Counted from the stretch's first letter, positions 10,134 to 20,009 are shown. The stretch is DNA of 64,000 bases from Cohaesibacter sp. (GCA_025800145.1 JAOXSH010000009.1:1-64000), one strand, 5' to 3'. Program-made: numbers and translations. Notes: generated from the letters alone by a model not told the origin.

Positions 10134-10496
10134 TGGGCAAGAGGGATGCGTCTTTCACTGTCTATAAATCCGGCTTCAAGCCAGAAGTGGGTTGTTCCTG
10201 TCGCGTCTTTTTATGGCTGCGCTTATCTTGCGTGCTTCGTTTCGCGACAAGGCGCGTCTCGTTTATGCAAGCAATCGCGCGCATTCAGGAATATATGCTG
10301 GGTAGTCATTGAAGAATGATACGTCAAGCAAGACCAAACGTAAAATAGGTCAAAAACGGTGAAATACCTATATAAAACAAGCAAATCGTTCGAATGTATG
10401 CAAGGCCTCGTGCATTAAATACGATTGTTTCGGGCCTTTGCATACAAGTGTTTCGCAAAGACTATTGCTGTTTCATGGCACATTATGAAGCAAATA

Positions 10497-10524
10497 AAGA
10501 CAGATCCTGACCGGATCTGTCTTT
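10497..10524 (-). terminator. Terminator downstream of phaC
   Basis: AAAGACAGATCC/GGATCTGTCTTT perfect inverted repeat with T-rich tail on minus strand. Confidence 0.7.
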
Positions 10525-10594
10525 GTCATAGCTGGAATCAAATGGCTCCAATCACAGGCCTAAGCTGTTTGTTTATACCTTCAAAGTCTAGCCT

Positions 10595-12442
10595 TTATGC
10601 TTTCAGTGCTTGAGGGCTATTGGACCTGACCTGCACATAGCTGCCAGGAGCATCTTCGATTGGTTTGAGTTTGCCATCGCCAATTTTGCGGGCAGGGATT
10701 TTTTTGTCGGAAATATCTTCAATCCATTTGTGCCAATTTGGCCACCATGAACCCGGTGTTTCCTTGGCGGCGGCTGTCCAGCTTTCTAGATCACCTTCTG
10801 CCTTTCCACCGCGCCAATATTGATATTTTTCTTTGTCAGGCGGATTCACAACTCCTGCAATATGGCCAGAGCCGGACAGCACAAAATCAACCTTGCCACC
10901 AAACATGGATGAGCCTTTAAAGACGGAAATTGCCGGGGCAATATGGTCTTCTTTTGTCGCCAAATTATAGATCGGCACTTTCACTTTGCTCAAATCCAGC
11001 TGGACGCCATCAATCTCCATTTTTCCTTGGGCCAGATTATTTTCCAGATAGCAATTGCGCATATAGAAAATATGATTTGCCGCTGGCATACGGGTGGAAT
11101 CGGAATTCCAATAGAGCAGATCAAAGGGGAAGGGCTCTTTGCCTTTCATGTAATTGTTGATCACATAGGGCCAGATCAGATCATTGGAGCGCAGCATATT
11201 GAAAGCATTGGCCATGGAGCGCCCCTCCAGATAACCAAGCTGCTTGATATGGCCTTCCATTTCCTGCAATTGTTCTTCATCGACAAAAACTTTCAAATCC
11301 CCTGCATGGGTGAAATCGACCTGTGTTGTAAAGAGCGTTGCAGAGGCAACTTTATTCTGGCGTTTGGCCGCCATATAGGCAAGAGAGGTGGAGAGCAGGG
11401 TGCCGCCAACGCAATAGCCAATTGTATGCGCCTTTTTCTCTCCCGTTGCGTTGGCAACAGCATCAAGGCCAAAGAGAACCCCTTCTTTGACGTAAGAATC
11501 AAAGCCTTTATCACGCAGGCGCGCATCGGGATTGACCCAGCTGACCACAAAGACCGTATGGCCCTGATCCACACACCATTTGATGAAGCTTTTTTTCTCA
11601 TTCAAATCAAGAATATAGAATTTGTTGATCCATGGCGGCACAATCAAAAGGGGGGTCTTATAGACCTCTTTCGTTGTCGCTTCATATTGAATGATCTGGC
11701 AGATATCGCTTTGTGCCACCACTTTGCCCGGTGTTACGGCGATATTCCTGCCCAGCTCAAAGCCCTCATTGCTTGATTGACGGATGACCAGATCTCCATC
11801 ACCTGCGGCAATATCTTCGGCCAGCATCTTCATACCACGCACCAGATTTTCGCCATCATTGGCCATGGTTTCTTTCAGTAATTCAGGATTGGTGACGAGA
11901 TAATTGGATGGGGCAAGCGCATTGATAACCTGATCCATATAAAATTGCGCCTGGTGGCGGGTATGATCATCCAGATCTTGCGCCTCATCCACCATTTCAT
12001 GCGCCCATTTAGAGGTGATCAGGTAGAATTGTTTCACAAAATCAAAGAATTGATTATTCTCCCATTCGGGATCCTGAAAGCGTTTGTCGCCGCTTTGCGG
12101 CTTTTCAATATCGTCCTGTGCTTCCCCCATCATTTTTTTGACAGAAGAGCCCCACAGATCCATATAGCGCCCCCAGAGCCGGGTCTGGGCTTGCATGGCG
12201 CGTTGCGGGTCCGAGGTCCAATATTCGCCCACTTTGCCCAATGTCTTGACAATATGGTTGATTTGTTCAGCTTGAGCGGAGCGGGATTCATTGTCGCGCG
12301 GGTTCAAATAGGCTGTGGCTGCCTTGCCAGCTTCCTCTATCACCCGGGCAAAATTCATCGCAAAGCGTTCAGGGTCTTTGACCATATAATGTACGAGATT
12401 GATCTCGCTGCCCTGATCTTGCTTATCGCTTTTGTCGCTCAT
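10595..12442 (-). CDS. phaC: Class I poly(3-hydroxyalkanoate) polymerase
   Basis: 615 aa; lipase-like box GYCVGGTLL; WNSDSTRMP and SGSGHIAGVVNPP typical of PhaC. Confidence 0.95.
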   Translation of the reverse strand: MSDKSDKQDQGSEINLVHYMVKDPERFAMNFARVIEEAGKAATAYLNPRDNESRSAQAEQINHIVKTLGKVGEYWTSDPQRAMQAQTRLWGRYMDLWGSSVKKMMGEAQDDIEKPQSGDKRFQDPEWENNQFFDFVKQFYLITSKWAHEMVDEAQDLDDHTRHQAQFYMDQVINALAPSNYLVTNPELLKETMANDGENLVRGMKMLAEDIAAGDGDLVIRQSSNEGFELGRNIAVTPGKVVAQSDICQIIQYEATTKEVYKTPLLIVPPWINKFYILDLNEKKSFIKWCVDQGHTVFVVSWVNPDARLRDKGFDSYVKEGVLFGLDAVANATGEKKAHTIGYCVGGTLLSTSLAYMAAKRQNKVASATLFTTQVDFTHAGDLKVFVDEEQLQEMEGHIKQLGYLEGRSMANAFNMLRSNDLIWPYVINNYMKGKEPFPFDLLYWNSDSTRMPAANHIFYMRNCYLENNLAQGKMEIDGVQLDLSKVKVPIYNLATKEDHIAPAISVFKGSSMFGGKVDFVLSGSGHIAGVVNPPDKEKYQYWRGGKAEGDLESWTAAAKETPGSWWPNWHKWIEDISDKKIPARKIGDGKLKPIEDAPGSYVQVRSNSPQALKA

Positions 12443-12780
12443 GCTTCCCCTCCATCGTCAATGGCGTCCGCTCATGTTGTCGAATATTCATTTGATCAAA
12501 TTCTTGCTATCGGCAGAACTTGTAAAGACATTTTATTATCTGTCTCCTATTAGGGACTTTTTGCAGCCTTGTGACAAGTTGTCCCCTTGTTTCTTTTTAT
12601 AAGTAATTAGACGGTAGGAGACAGGATTGGGTGCTTTATTCATGTAAAGCAAAAGAAGAAAGCTCGTCTTATGGATAGGTTATGAATGTTGCGAAGCAAT
12701 AATATTGTTGTTTTACTTGTGCGATGCAGCGAAGATATTTTGTTGATAAATCGGGAGAGATGGCTTTTTGCTCGTCAATA

Positions 12781-12886
12781 TAGAGCATATTTTTCGAAAA
12801 GTGTGTGTGGTTTTCGGACAAAAATATGTTTAGAAACAAAGGCTAGAGCATTTTGAATAACGACGTGTTTATTCAAAATGCTCTAG
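12781..12886 (-). repeat. Family A dispersed intergenic repeat, copy 1 (two hairpins)
   Basis: tagagcatatttttcgaaaagtgtgtgtggttttcggacaaaaatatgtttagaaacaaaggctagagcattttgaataa...ttattcaaaatgctctag; shared with 17421, 42617 and 59461 copies. Confidence 0.9.
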
Positions 12887-12888
12887 TT

Positions 12889-12962
12889 ATATCAACGGCC
12901 ACGACTGCCCGGCAACATTCAAAGCGAGTTGATTTTTCCCGGGCAGTCGTGGCCGTTGGTAT
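12889..12962. repeat. Long inverted repeat with ATACCAACGGC ends (Family B-related)
   Basis: atatcaacggccacgactgcccgg ... ccgggcagtcgtggccgttggtat, 24-bp arms with one mismatch. Confidence 0.85.
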
Positions 12963-13127
12963 TAAACTGTGAAGTCCTGATCTTTTTGCCAAAATGGCGG
13001 GACGGGAGAGACGCAATTGCATTTTCTTTATGACTTTGAAACAGATAGATGTCATAATTTTGCCGTCTCAATATCCAATGTCAGCTATGCGTGATGGCAA
13101 AATTAGAGACGGGAGATCTGACCTATC

Positions 13128-13535
13128 GTGACATATGCTAATGCCTCAGTTGCCAAGGCTTCAGTTTCCAAGGCTTCAGTCCTTTTGATTGCTACCTTGT
13201 TAGCGGGATGTTCTGCGACCGGGTTGGGGGAGACTGGTGGCGGGCTGGGGGCTCAATCCGCTGGTGCGCATAGCGATGTGGATGGCTCGAAAGCACGCCA
13301 AAAGACGCCGGATCAACAGCACAATAAAGCTGCTGGTGAACAGCAAGGGCAAGAGAGTCTGCACGGACAAAAATATATGTCCAATCAGGTTTTGCGGTCT
13401 TTAGGTGAATTAACGGCGGATAATTCTGCAACACGTTATCCGGTGATTGCAGATGCCCCTGCACAAAAACGTCGTCTTTTGACAGAGCAAGAGCGCTCAC
13501 AAATAGAAGAAGAATTGCGCAGCCTGTCGCAATAA
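13128..13535 (+). CDS. Small predicted lipoprotein, unknown function
   Basis: Signal peptide with lipobox LLAGC; 135 aa; intergenic upstream, same strand as downstream genes. Confidence 0.6.
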   Translation: MTYANASVAKASVSKASVLLIATLLAGCSATGLGETGGGLGAQSAGAHSDVDGSKARQKTPDQQHNKAAGEQQGQESLHGQKYMSNQVLRSLGELTADNSATRYPVIADAPAQKRRLLTEQERSQIEEELRSLSQ

Positions 13536-13691
13536 TACCAACGGCATAAAATCCCCCGAAAAATCCTGTCAAATCGTTTGTCTGATTGTCTCATTCAAGC
13601 AGGCTGTGTAAAAACCAAGAGTGAACCATTATGCGGTTTTGTCAGAATCGCGTGAAATATCTTGCCAATCTCAACAGAAAAATTGTGGAGC

Positions 13692-14873
13692 ATGACAATG
13701 GATGATTTCCATAAGATCCGTCGCCTTCCCCCTTATGTTTTTGAACCCGTTGACCGGTTGAAAGCAAAGGCGCGCGCGGCGGGCGCGGATATCATTGATT
13801 TGGGTATGGGCAATCCCGATTTACCAACCCCAAAACATATTGTCGACAAACTGACCGAAACGGTGATGAATCCGCGCACCCATCGCTATTCCACATCGCG
13901 CGGCATTCCCGGTTTGCGCAAGGCTCAGGCTGCTTATTATGAGCGCCGTTTTGGGGTGACGTTGAACCCCGATACAGAGATTGTTGCCACCCTTGGTTCC
14001 AAGGAAGGCTTTGCCAATATGGCGCAAGCCATCACCAGTCCCGGTGATGTGGTTTTGGTGCCAAATCCTACTTACCCCATTCACTCCTTTGGCTTCATCA
14101 TGTCCGGTGGGGTGGTGCGGTCCATGCCTGCGGAACCCAATGAGGAATTTTTTCGCGCCATTGACCGTGCGGTGCGTCACTCAATTCCCAAGCCCATCGC
14201 CTTGATTGTGAATTATCCCGCCAATCCAACAGCTTATACGGTGGATCTGGATTTTTACAAACAGGTGATCAAGGTCGCAAAAGAGCATGATATTATGGTC
14301 TTGTCCGATCTGGCCTATTCTGAAATCTATTTCGGAGATACGCCACCGCCCTCTATCTTGGAAGTGGATGGGGCAAAGGATATCGCTGTGGAATTTACTT
14401 CGCTTTCCAAAACCTTTTCCATGCCCGGTTGGCGCATGGGGTTTGCAGTGGGCAATGAGCGCATGATCAAGGCTTTGGCACGGGTCAAATCCTATCTTGA
14501 TTATGGGGCTTTCACCCCCATTCAGGTGGCCGCAGCCTCTGCGCTCAATGGCTCTGAAGACTGCGTGGAAGAAGCTCGCGCCCTTTATAAACAACGCCGT
14601 GATGTGATGATTGAAAGTTTCGGTCGGGCCGGCTGGGACATACCAGTGCCTGATGCGACCATGTTTGCCTGGGTGCCTATCCCTGAAAAATTCCGTGAGC
14701 GCGGATCTTTGGAATTTGCCAAGGAGCTGGTCGCAAATGCCCATGTTGCAGTGGCACCTGGTGTTGGCTTTGGCGAATATGGCGATGACTATGTGCGCCT
14801 TGCTTTCGTGGAAAACGAGCAACGGATACGCCAAGCGGCAAGAAATATTCGCCGCTTCCTTGCCAGCGACTAA
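13692..14873 (+). CDS. Class I/II aminotransferase (AlaC / LL-DAP aminotransferase-like)
   Basis: DLGMGNPDLPTP, SLSKTFSMPGWRMGFAVGN (PLP lysine). Probable start MTMDDFHK; ORF 13662..14873. Confidence 0.9.
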   Translation: MTMDDFHKIRRLPPYVFEPVDRLKAKARAAGADIIDLGMGNPDLPTPKHIVDKLTETVMNPRTHRYSTSRGIPGLRKAQAAYYERRFGVTLNPDTEIVATLGSKEGFANMAQAITSPGDVVLVPNPTYPIHSFGFIMSGGVVRSMPAEPNEEFFRAIDRAVRHSIPKPIALIVNYPANPTAYTVDLDFYKQVIKVAKEHDIMVLSDLAYSEIYFGDTPPPSILEVDGAKDIAVEFTSLSKTFSMPGWRMGFAVGNERMIKALARVKSYLDYGAFTPIQVAAASALNGSEDCVEEARALYKQRRDVMIESFGRAGWDIPVPDATMFAWVPIPEKFRERGSLEFAKELVANAHVAVAPGVGFGEYGDDYVRLAFVENEQRIRQAARNIRRFLASD

Positions 14874-14933
14874 AAAAAAGTGCATGAAGCCGCGTAATTG
14901 TTGGACGGATTAAGAAGACTGGATTTGCGATTT

Positions 14934-16262
14934 ATGAGCAACCCCTTGAAACTGGGCCTTGCGGGCCTTGGAACGGTTGGTGTTTCAGTAGTCAAACGCC
15001 TTGCTCTGTTGGAAAACGAGTTGGCCAACTCAGCAGGCCGTGCGATGCGCGTGAGCGCCGTCACTGCGCGCTCGCGCGATAAGGACAGAGGGGTCGATCT
15101 CTCACATTGCACCTGGTTTGATGATCCGATCTCACTGGCTACAAGCGATGATATCGATGTTTATTTGGAATTGATGGGCGGGGAAAGCGGCGCGGCAGAA
15201 GAGTCTGTGCGCGCAGCTCTTAAAGCTGGCAAGCATGTGGTCACAGCCAATAAGGCGCTTTTGGCCAAGCATGGCAATGAGCTTGCAACATTGGCGGAAG
15301 ACCATGGCGTTTCTCTGAATTATGAAGCCGCCGTTGCCGGTGGCATTCCCATCATCAAAACCATGCGCGAAGGTATGACGTCCAATGCCATTTCCCGCGT
15401 TTATGGCATCATGAATGGTACATGCAACTACATCCTGACGCGCATGGAGCTGGAAGGTCTGTCTTTTGACGAATGCCTGAAGGATGCCCAGCGCCTTGGT
15501 TATGCAGAAGCTGATCCAACCTTTGATGTGGAAGGCAATGATACAGCCCATAAGCTGGCTTTGCTCACCAGCCTTGCTTTTGGCACCAAAATTGAGGCGG
15601 ATAGCATTTTCCTTGAAGGCATCACTTCGTTGACCACAGAAGATATTCGGGCGGCAGATGAGCTTGGTTTTCGCATCAAGCTTTTGGGGGTTGCGCAAAA
15701 GACCGATACCGGTATCGAGCAACGTGTGCATCCGACCATGGTGCCAAAATCTTCAGCCATTGCACAGATTTCCGGCGTCACCAATGCGGTGGCCGTGGAT
15801 GGCGATGCAATCGGCTCCATTACCATGTCTGGGCCCGGTGCAGGGGGGGATGCAACAGCCAGTGCTGTTGTGGCTGATCTTGTCGATGTGGCGCGCGATT
15901 TCAAAGTCTATCCTTTGGGGCGACCTGCAGCGGATTTACAGCCTTATATACGGGCAAAAATGCGCGCTCATGAAGGCGGCTATTATATTCGCCTATCTGT
16001 GAATGATCGCCCCGGTGCTTTTGCTTCCATCGCGCAGCGTATGGCAGAGCATGATATTTCGCTGGAAAGCATCGTACAGCATCGCGCGAATGGGCATTTT
16101 ACCAAATCTGCAAATGGACAAGCGCAAGAGGTTGCGCCGCAGGCTGTTGTTCTGATTACTTATGAGACAACAGAAGAAGCTGTGCGCAAGGCTTTGCAGC
16201 AAATCAAGGAAGATGGGCATATTGCCGCTCCTCCACAAATGATCAGAATTGAACGCTTGTAA
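14934..16262 (+). CDS. hom: Homoserine dehydrogenase
   Basis: GLAGLGTVG nucleotide-binding motif, GGIPIIKTMREG, GIMNGTCNYILT, C-terminal ACT domain; probable start 14934 (ORF 14898). Confidence 0.95.
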   Translation: MSNPLKLGLAGLGTVGVSVVKRLALLENELANSAGRAMRVSAVTARSRDKDRGVDLSHCTWFDDPISLATSDDIDVYLELMGGESGAAEESVRAALKAGKHVVTANKALLAKHGNELATLAEDHGVSLNYEAAVAGGIPIIKTMREGMTSNAISRVYGIMNGTCNYILTRMELEGLSFDECLKDAQRLGYAEADPTFDVEGNDTAHKLALLTSLAFGTKIEADSIFLEGITSLTTEDIRAADELGFRIKLLGVAQKTDTGIEQRVHPTMVPKSSAIAQISGVTNAVAVDGDAIGSITMSGPGAGGDATASAVVADLVDVARDFKVYPLGRPAADLQPYIRAKMRAHEGGYYIRLSVNDRPGAFASIAQRMAEHDISLESIVQHRANGHFTKSANGQAQEVAPQAVVLITYETTEEAVRKALQQIKEDGHIAAPPQMIRIERL

Positions 16263-16318
16263 CTTTGTAAAGAAACAGAATGCAAAACAGAGACTATATG
16301 GGTCAAAGGGCTTAGAAA

Positions 16319-17305
16319 ATGGCAGAAACCAAGGAACAAGCGCTGGATCGTATCCTGACGCTGGAAATCGTCCGTGTAACCGAGCGCGCCGCTGTTGCTG
16401 CGGCCCGTCTGCGTGGTCATGGCAATGAAAAGGCCGCCGATCAGGCTGCCGTTGATGCAATGCGCCGCGAATTGAACCGTCTGCCAATTGACGGCACTGT
16501 TGTGATTGGTGAAGGTGAGCGCGACGAAGCGCCGATGCTCTATATCGGCGAAGAGGTTGGCACCAAACAGGGCCCAAAAGTTGATATCGCGCTTGATCCG
16601 CTGGAAGGCACCACCATTTGCGCCAAAAATCTGCCAAACTCTTTGGCCGTGATTGCCATGGCAGAAGCGGGCAGCCTTTTGAATGCGCCTGACGTTTATA
16701 TGGACAAAATCGCCATTGGTCCGGGCTATCCTGAAGGATTGGTCGATCTTGATCGCACACCCATTGAAAATATGCAGGCCGTTGCAAATGCCAAAGGTGT
16801 ACCGATCAACGAGGTAACAGCCTGTATTCTGGATCGTCCCCGCCATGCCAAATTGATTGAAGATGTGCGCGCAACTGGCGCAGCTATCCGTCTCATTGGT
16901 GACGGGGATGTGGCTGGCGTCATTCACACAACCGACCCGGAAGAAACCGGCATTGATATCTATTTCGGTATTGGTGGGGCACCAGAAGGCGTTCTGGCCG
17001 CAGCAGCGTTGCGTTGTATTGGTGGTCAGATGCAGGGCCGCCTTGTCATCAACAATGATGAGCAGCGCCAGCGCGCCATCAAAATGGGCGTTACCGATCC
17101 AAACAAGAAATTCACCATGGAAGAAATGGCGTCTGGTGATGTGACATTTGCCGCCACGGGTGTGACGGATGGCAACATGCTGACTGGCGTGAAATTTGGC
17201 AAAGAGAAAATCCGCACCGAGACTGTGGTGATGCGCTCTTCCACTGGCACCGTTCGCTATGTGAAATCCGAACATACCAATTTTTCCAAATTTCATCTGG
17301 ATTGA
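16319..17305 (+). CDS. glpX: Class II fructose-1,6-bisphosphatase
   Basis: VVIGEGERDEAPMLYIGE, DPLEGTT, GIGGAPEGVLAAAALR. Confidence 0.95.
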   Translation: MAETKEQALDRILTLEIVRVTERAAVAAARLRGHGNEKAADQAAVDAMRRELNRLPIDGTVVIGEGERDEAPMLYIGEEVGTKQGPKVDIALDPLEGTTICAKNLPNSLAVIAMAEAGSLLNAPDVYMDKIAIGPGYPEGLVDLDRTPIENMQAVANAKGVPINEVTACILDRPRHAKLIEDVRATGAAIRLIGDGDVAGVIHTTDPEETGIDIYFGIGGAPEGVLAAAALRCIGGQMQGRLVINNDEQRQRAIKMGVTDPNKKFTMEEMASGDVTFAATGVTDGNMLTGVKFGKEKIRTETVVMRSSTGTVRYVKSEHTNFSKFHLD

Positions 17306-17385
17306 TGCGGGTATGAGCGATCAACGTCAGGTCGTGGTGTTGCCTGCAATCGCAGACCTTTGATGAAATCGTGCAAAGAATGAAG

Positions 17386-17416
17386 GCGGGTCAGTGTTGC
17401 GCTGATCCGCTTTTTT
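17386..17416 (+). terminator. Terminator downstream of glpX
   Basis: gcgggtcag-tgttgcg-ctgatccgc-tttttt. Confidence 0.8.
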
Positions 17417-17420
17417 CGTC

Positions 17421-17496
17421 TCAAAATGCTCTAGTCTTTGTTTCTAAGCATATTTTTGTCCGAAAACCGCATACACTTTTCGGAAATATGCTCTAG
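17421..17496 (+). repeat. Family A repeat, copy 2 (partial)
   Basis: tcaaaatgctctagtctttgtttctaagcatatttttgtccgaaaaccgcatacacttttcggaaatatgctctag. Confidence 0.85.
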
Positions 17497-17535
17497 TAAT
17501 CCTTCTTTGAGGCAGAAAGAAAACAAGAGGCAGCC

Positions 17536-19341
17536 ATGATTGCAGACAGCAAAGCCTATTTGGGTGTGACCAACTCCGCCAAAGAGAGAAAATGGGTGGA
17601 ACGATTGGATGAGCGCGGCCTCTCCATTGCTTCTGCAATTGCTCAAAGTCAGGGCATTGCTGATATTGTGGCGCGGGTTATGGCGGGTCGTGGTCTGGAT
17701 GTGGCGGCTGCGCAAGGATATCTTGATCCTGCGATCAAGGATTTGATGCCGGATCCCTCCTGCATTACGGATATGGATCTGGCGGCGGAGCGCATCGCGC
17801 GCTCTATTCAGTCTGGCGATAAGATTGCCATTTTTGGTGATTATGATGTCGATGGCGCCACCTCAAGTGCGCTTTTCTATAATTTTTTGTCCCATTGCGG
17901 CACTGAAGCCACCATCTATATTCCAGACCGCATTTTCGAAGGATATGGCCCCAATCCAGAGGCAATTGATCAGCTGATTGATGCTGGACACACACTGATT
18001 GTAACGCTTGATTGCGGTTCAACCTCCTTTGCCGCATTAGCGCGGGCAAAAGAGCGTGGCATTGATGTGATTGTGCTTGATCACCATCAGGTCGGCGAAG
18101 AATTGCCACCCTGTGTTGCCTTGGTCAATCCCAACCGGCAGGATGATTTAAGCCAGCTTGGTCATTTGGCGGCTGTGGGTGTTACCTTCATGACGGTTGT
18201 TGCCATCAACCGGACCTTGCGCCAGCAGGGTTTTTATAATACGCAGCGGCCAGCGCCTGATTTGCTGGGCTGGCTTGATCTGGTGGCGCTGGGCACGGTC
18301 TGCGATGTTGTGCCGCTTAAGGGTCTTAACCGTGCCTTTGTGATCAAAGGCATGATGGTGATCCGCAAGCACAGCAATATTGGCCTCTCTGCCTTGCAGA
18401 CGGTCTCTCGTGTTTCTGGCCCGGTCAGGCCGTATCATCTTGGCTTTTTGTTAGGACCGCGCATCAATGCAGGGGGACGCATTGGCGATGCGGCGCTGGG
18501 GGCGCGTCTTTTGACAACGACAAATCCTTCACAGGCCGAGCAAATTGCCAATGAGCTGGAGCGCCTCAACAAAGAGCGTCAGGCTTTAGAGCAAATCATG
18601 CTCGAAGAGGCGAGCGCACAAGCCGATATGGCTTTAATGGCAGATCCTGATGTCGCCTGTCTCATAACCTCCAGCCCCGACTGGCATGCCGGTATCGTTG
18701 GTCTGTTGGCTTCGCGCCTCAAAGAGCGCTTTCGCAGGCCCGCCTTTGCCATTGCTATGGGAGCAAATGGGCAGGGCACAGGATCAGGCCGTTCCATTGC
18801 CGGGGTGGATTTGGGCGCGGCTGTGCGAAAAGGGGTTGAAGAGGGTCGTCTTTTAAAAGGGGGAGGCCATGCCATGGCGGCTGGCTTGACTGTGGAAGAG
18901 GGCGGGCTTTCATCGCTCAAAGCCTATTTGCAGGATGAGTTGTCGATGCAGGTCGGACAGGCGCGTGCTAAGGATGAAATGAAAATTGATGGTGCTCTGA
19001 CAGCAACCGGTGCGACAGAAGAGCTGGTCAATATTTTGGAAAAAGCGGGGCCTTATGGTGCGGGCAATTCTGAACCTGTCTTTGTGTTTCCCTCGCATAT
19101 GATTGCATTTGCCGATGTTGTGGGACAGGGTGGACATGTACGCTGTTCCTTGTCGTCTAATGCAGGGGGCAAGTTAAAGGGCATTTGTTTTCGTGCAGCG
19201 AATGAACCTTTAGGCCAGCTGTTGCTGGATAATAGGGGACAGTCTTTGCATGTGGCGGGCACGCTGTCTTTGGATCATTGGCAAGGCAGACCAAGCGTGC
19301 AAGTGCGCATTTTGGATGCTGCAAAGCCGGTAAATTTTTAG
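17536..19341 (+). CDS. recJ: Single-stranded-DNA-specific exonuclease RecJ
   Basis: IFGDYDVDGATSSA, DHHQVGEELPP, GPRINAGGRIGDA, GGGHAMAAGLTV. Confidence 0.96.
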   Translation: MIADSKAYLGVTNSAKERKWVERLDERGLSIASAIAQSQGIADIVARVMAGRGLDVAAAQGYLDPAIKDLMPDPSCITDMDLAAERIARSIQSGDKIAIFGDYDVDGATSSALFYNFLSHCGTEATIYIPDRIFEGYGPNPEAIDQLIDAGHTLIVTLDCGSTSFAALARAKERGIDVIVLDHHQVGEELPPCVALVNPNRQDDLSQLGHLAAVGVTFMTVVAINRTLRQQGFYNTQRPAPDLLGWLDLVALGTVCDVVPLKGLNRAFVIKGMMVIRKHSNIGLSALQTVSRVSGPVRPYHLGFLLGPRINAGGRIGDAALGARLLTTTNPSQAEQIANELERLNKERQALEQIMLEEASAQADMALMADPDVACLITSSPDWHAGIVGLLASRLKERFRRPAFAIAMGANGQGTGSGRSIAGVDLGAAVRKGVEEGRLLKGGGHAMAAGLTVEEGGLSSLKAYLQDELSMQVGQARAKDEMKIDGALTATGATEELVNILEKAGPYGAGNSEPVFVFPSHMIAFADVVGQGGHVRCSLSSNAGGKLKGICFRAANEPLGQLLLDNRGQSLHVAGTLSLDHWQGRPSVQVRILDAAKPVNF

Positions 19342-19485
19342 TGCCATATATAAAACACCAAAGAAAAAGAACAGATTGGCCGGATTTTGGGAAGTCTGTG
19401 TAAAATAACCCACAGCTCATAATAAAAATGCAAAAAGCGTCTTGCACCGCTCGGCAAACCTGCCTATAAACCGCCCATCAAATGC

Positions 19486-19561
19486 GCGCCCTTCGTCTAG
19501 CGGTCTAGGACGCCGCCCTTTCACGGCGGAAACACGGGTTCGAGTCCCGTAGGGCGTGCCA
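19486..19561 (+). tRNA. tRNA-Glu (TTC), copy 1
   Basis: GCGCCCTTCGTCTAGCGG...CTTTCAC...GGTTCGAGTCCCGTAGGGCGTGCCA. Confidence 0.96.
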
Positions 19562-19599
19562 TTGATTTTTCCTCAGCCTAGATGAGGAAAATACGGCAT

Positions 19600-19675
19600 G
19601 CGCCCTTCGTCTAGCGGTCTAGGACGCCGCCCTTTCACGGCGGAAACACGGGTTCGAGTCCCGTAGGGCGTGCCA
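19600..19675 (+). tRNA. tRNA-Glu (TTC), copy 2 (identical to copy 1)
   Basis: Identical 76-nt sequence, 38-nt spacer. Confidence 0.96.
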
Positions 19676-19740
19676 CTTTTTCCTGATATGTTTGTTAAAT
19701 CTGTGCCTTACAAGATGATTGTCTGGGCTTGTCAGTAATA

Positions 19741-19787
19741 ATACCAACGGCATCAAAGATTACCCCATATGACCGGATTTTATTGAA
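19741..19787 (-). repeat. Family B repeat copy
   Basis: ataccaacggcatcaaagattaccccatatgaccggattttattg; matches the reverse complement of 54829-54874 at nearly every base. Confidence 0.85.
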
Positions 19788-19985
19788 GGCTATCGTTTTT
19801 TGTAAGTGCATACATGCACAGAACTCTCATGGTCCAATCCTATCATTGGCAGACTTTACAAAGCCACAAGACCTTTCGAATTATCTGTGATATTCGATCC
19901 TTGGTGAATCGCTAATGGAGCATGGCTAAATTTTGCCAAAGCACAAAGAGCAAGATTTGCAGCGATCTCATAATAAAACGCAAAC

Positions 19986-20009
19986 CACCCCGTCACGAAG
20001 ACGGGGTGA
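19986..20009 (-). terminator. Terminator-like hairpin downstream of the cold-shock gene
   Basis: caccccgtc-acgaa-gacggggtg; minus-strand tail ggtttgcgtttt. Confidence 0.6.

Noticed and set aside
16160-17296. 378-aa minus-strand ORF opposite glpX/hom end
   Set aside because: Antisense to conserved glpX; no independent support.
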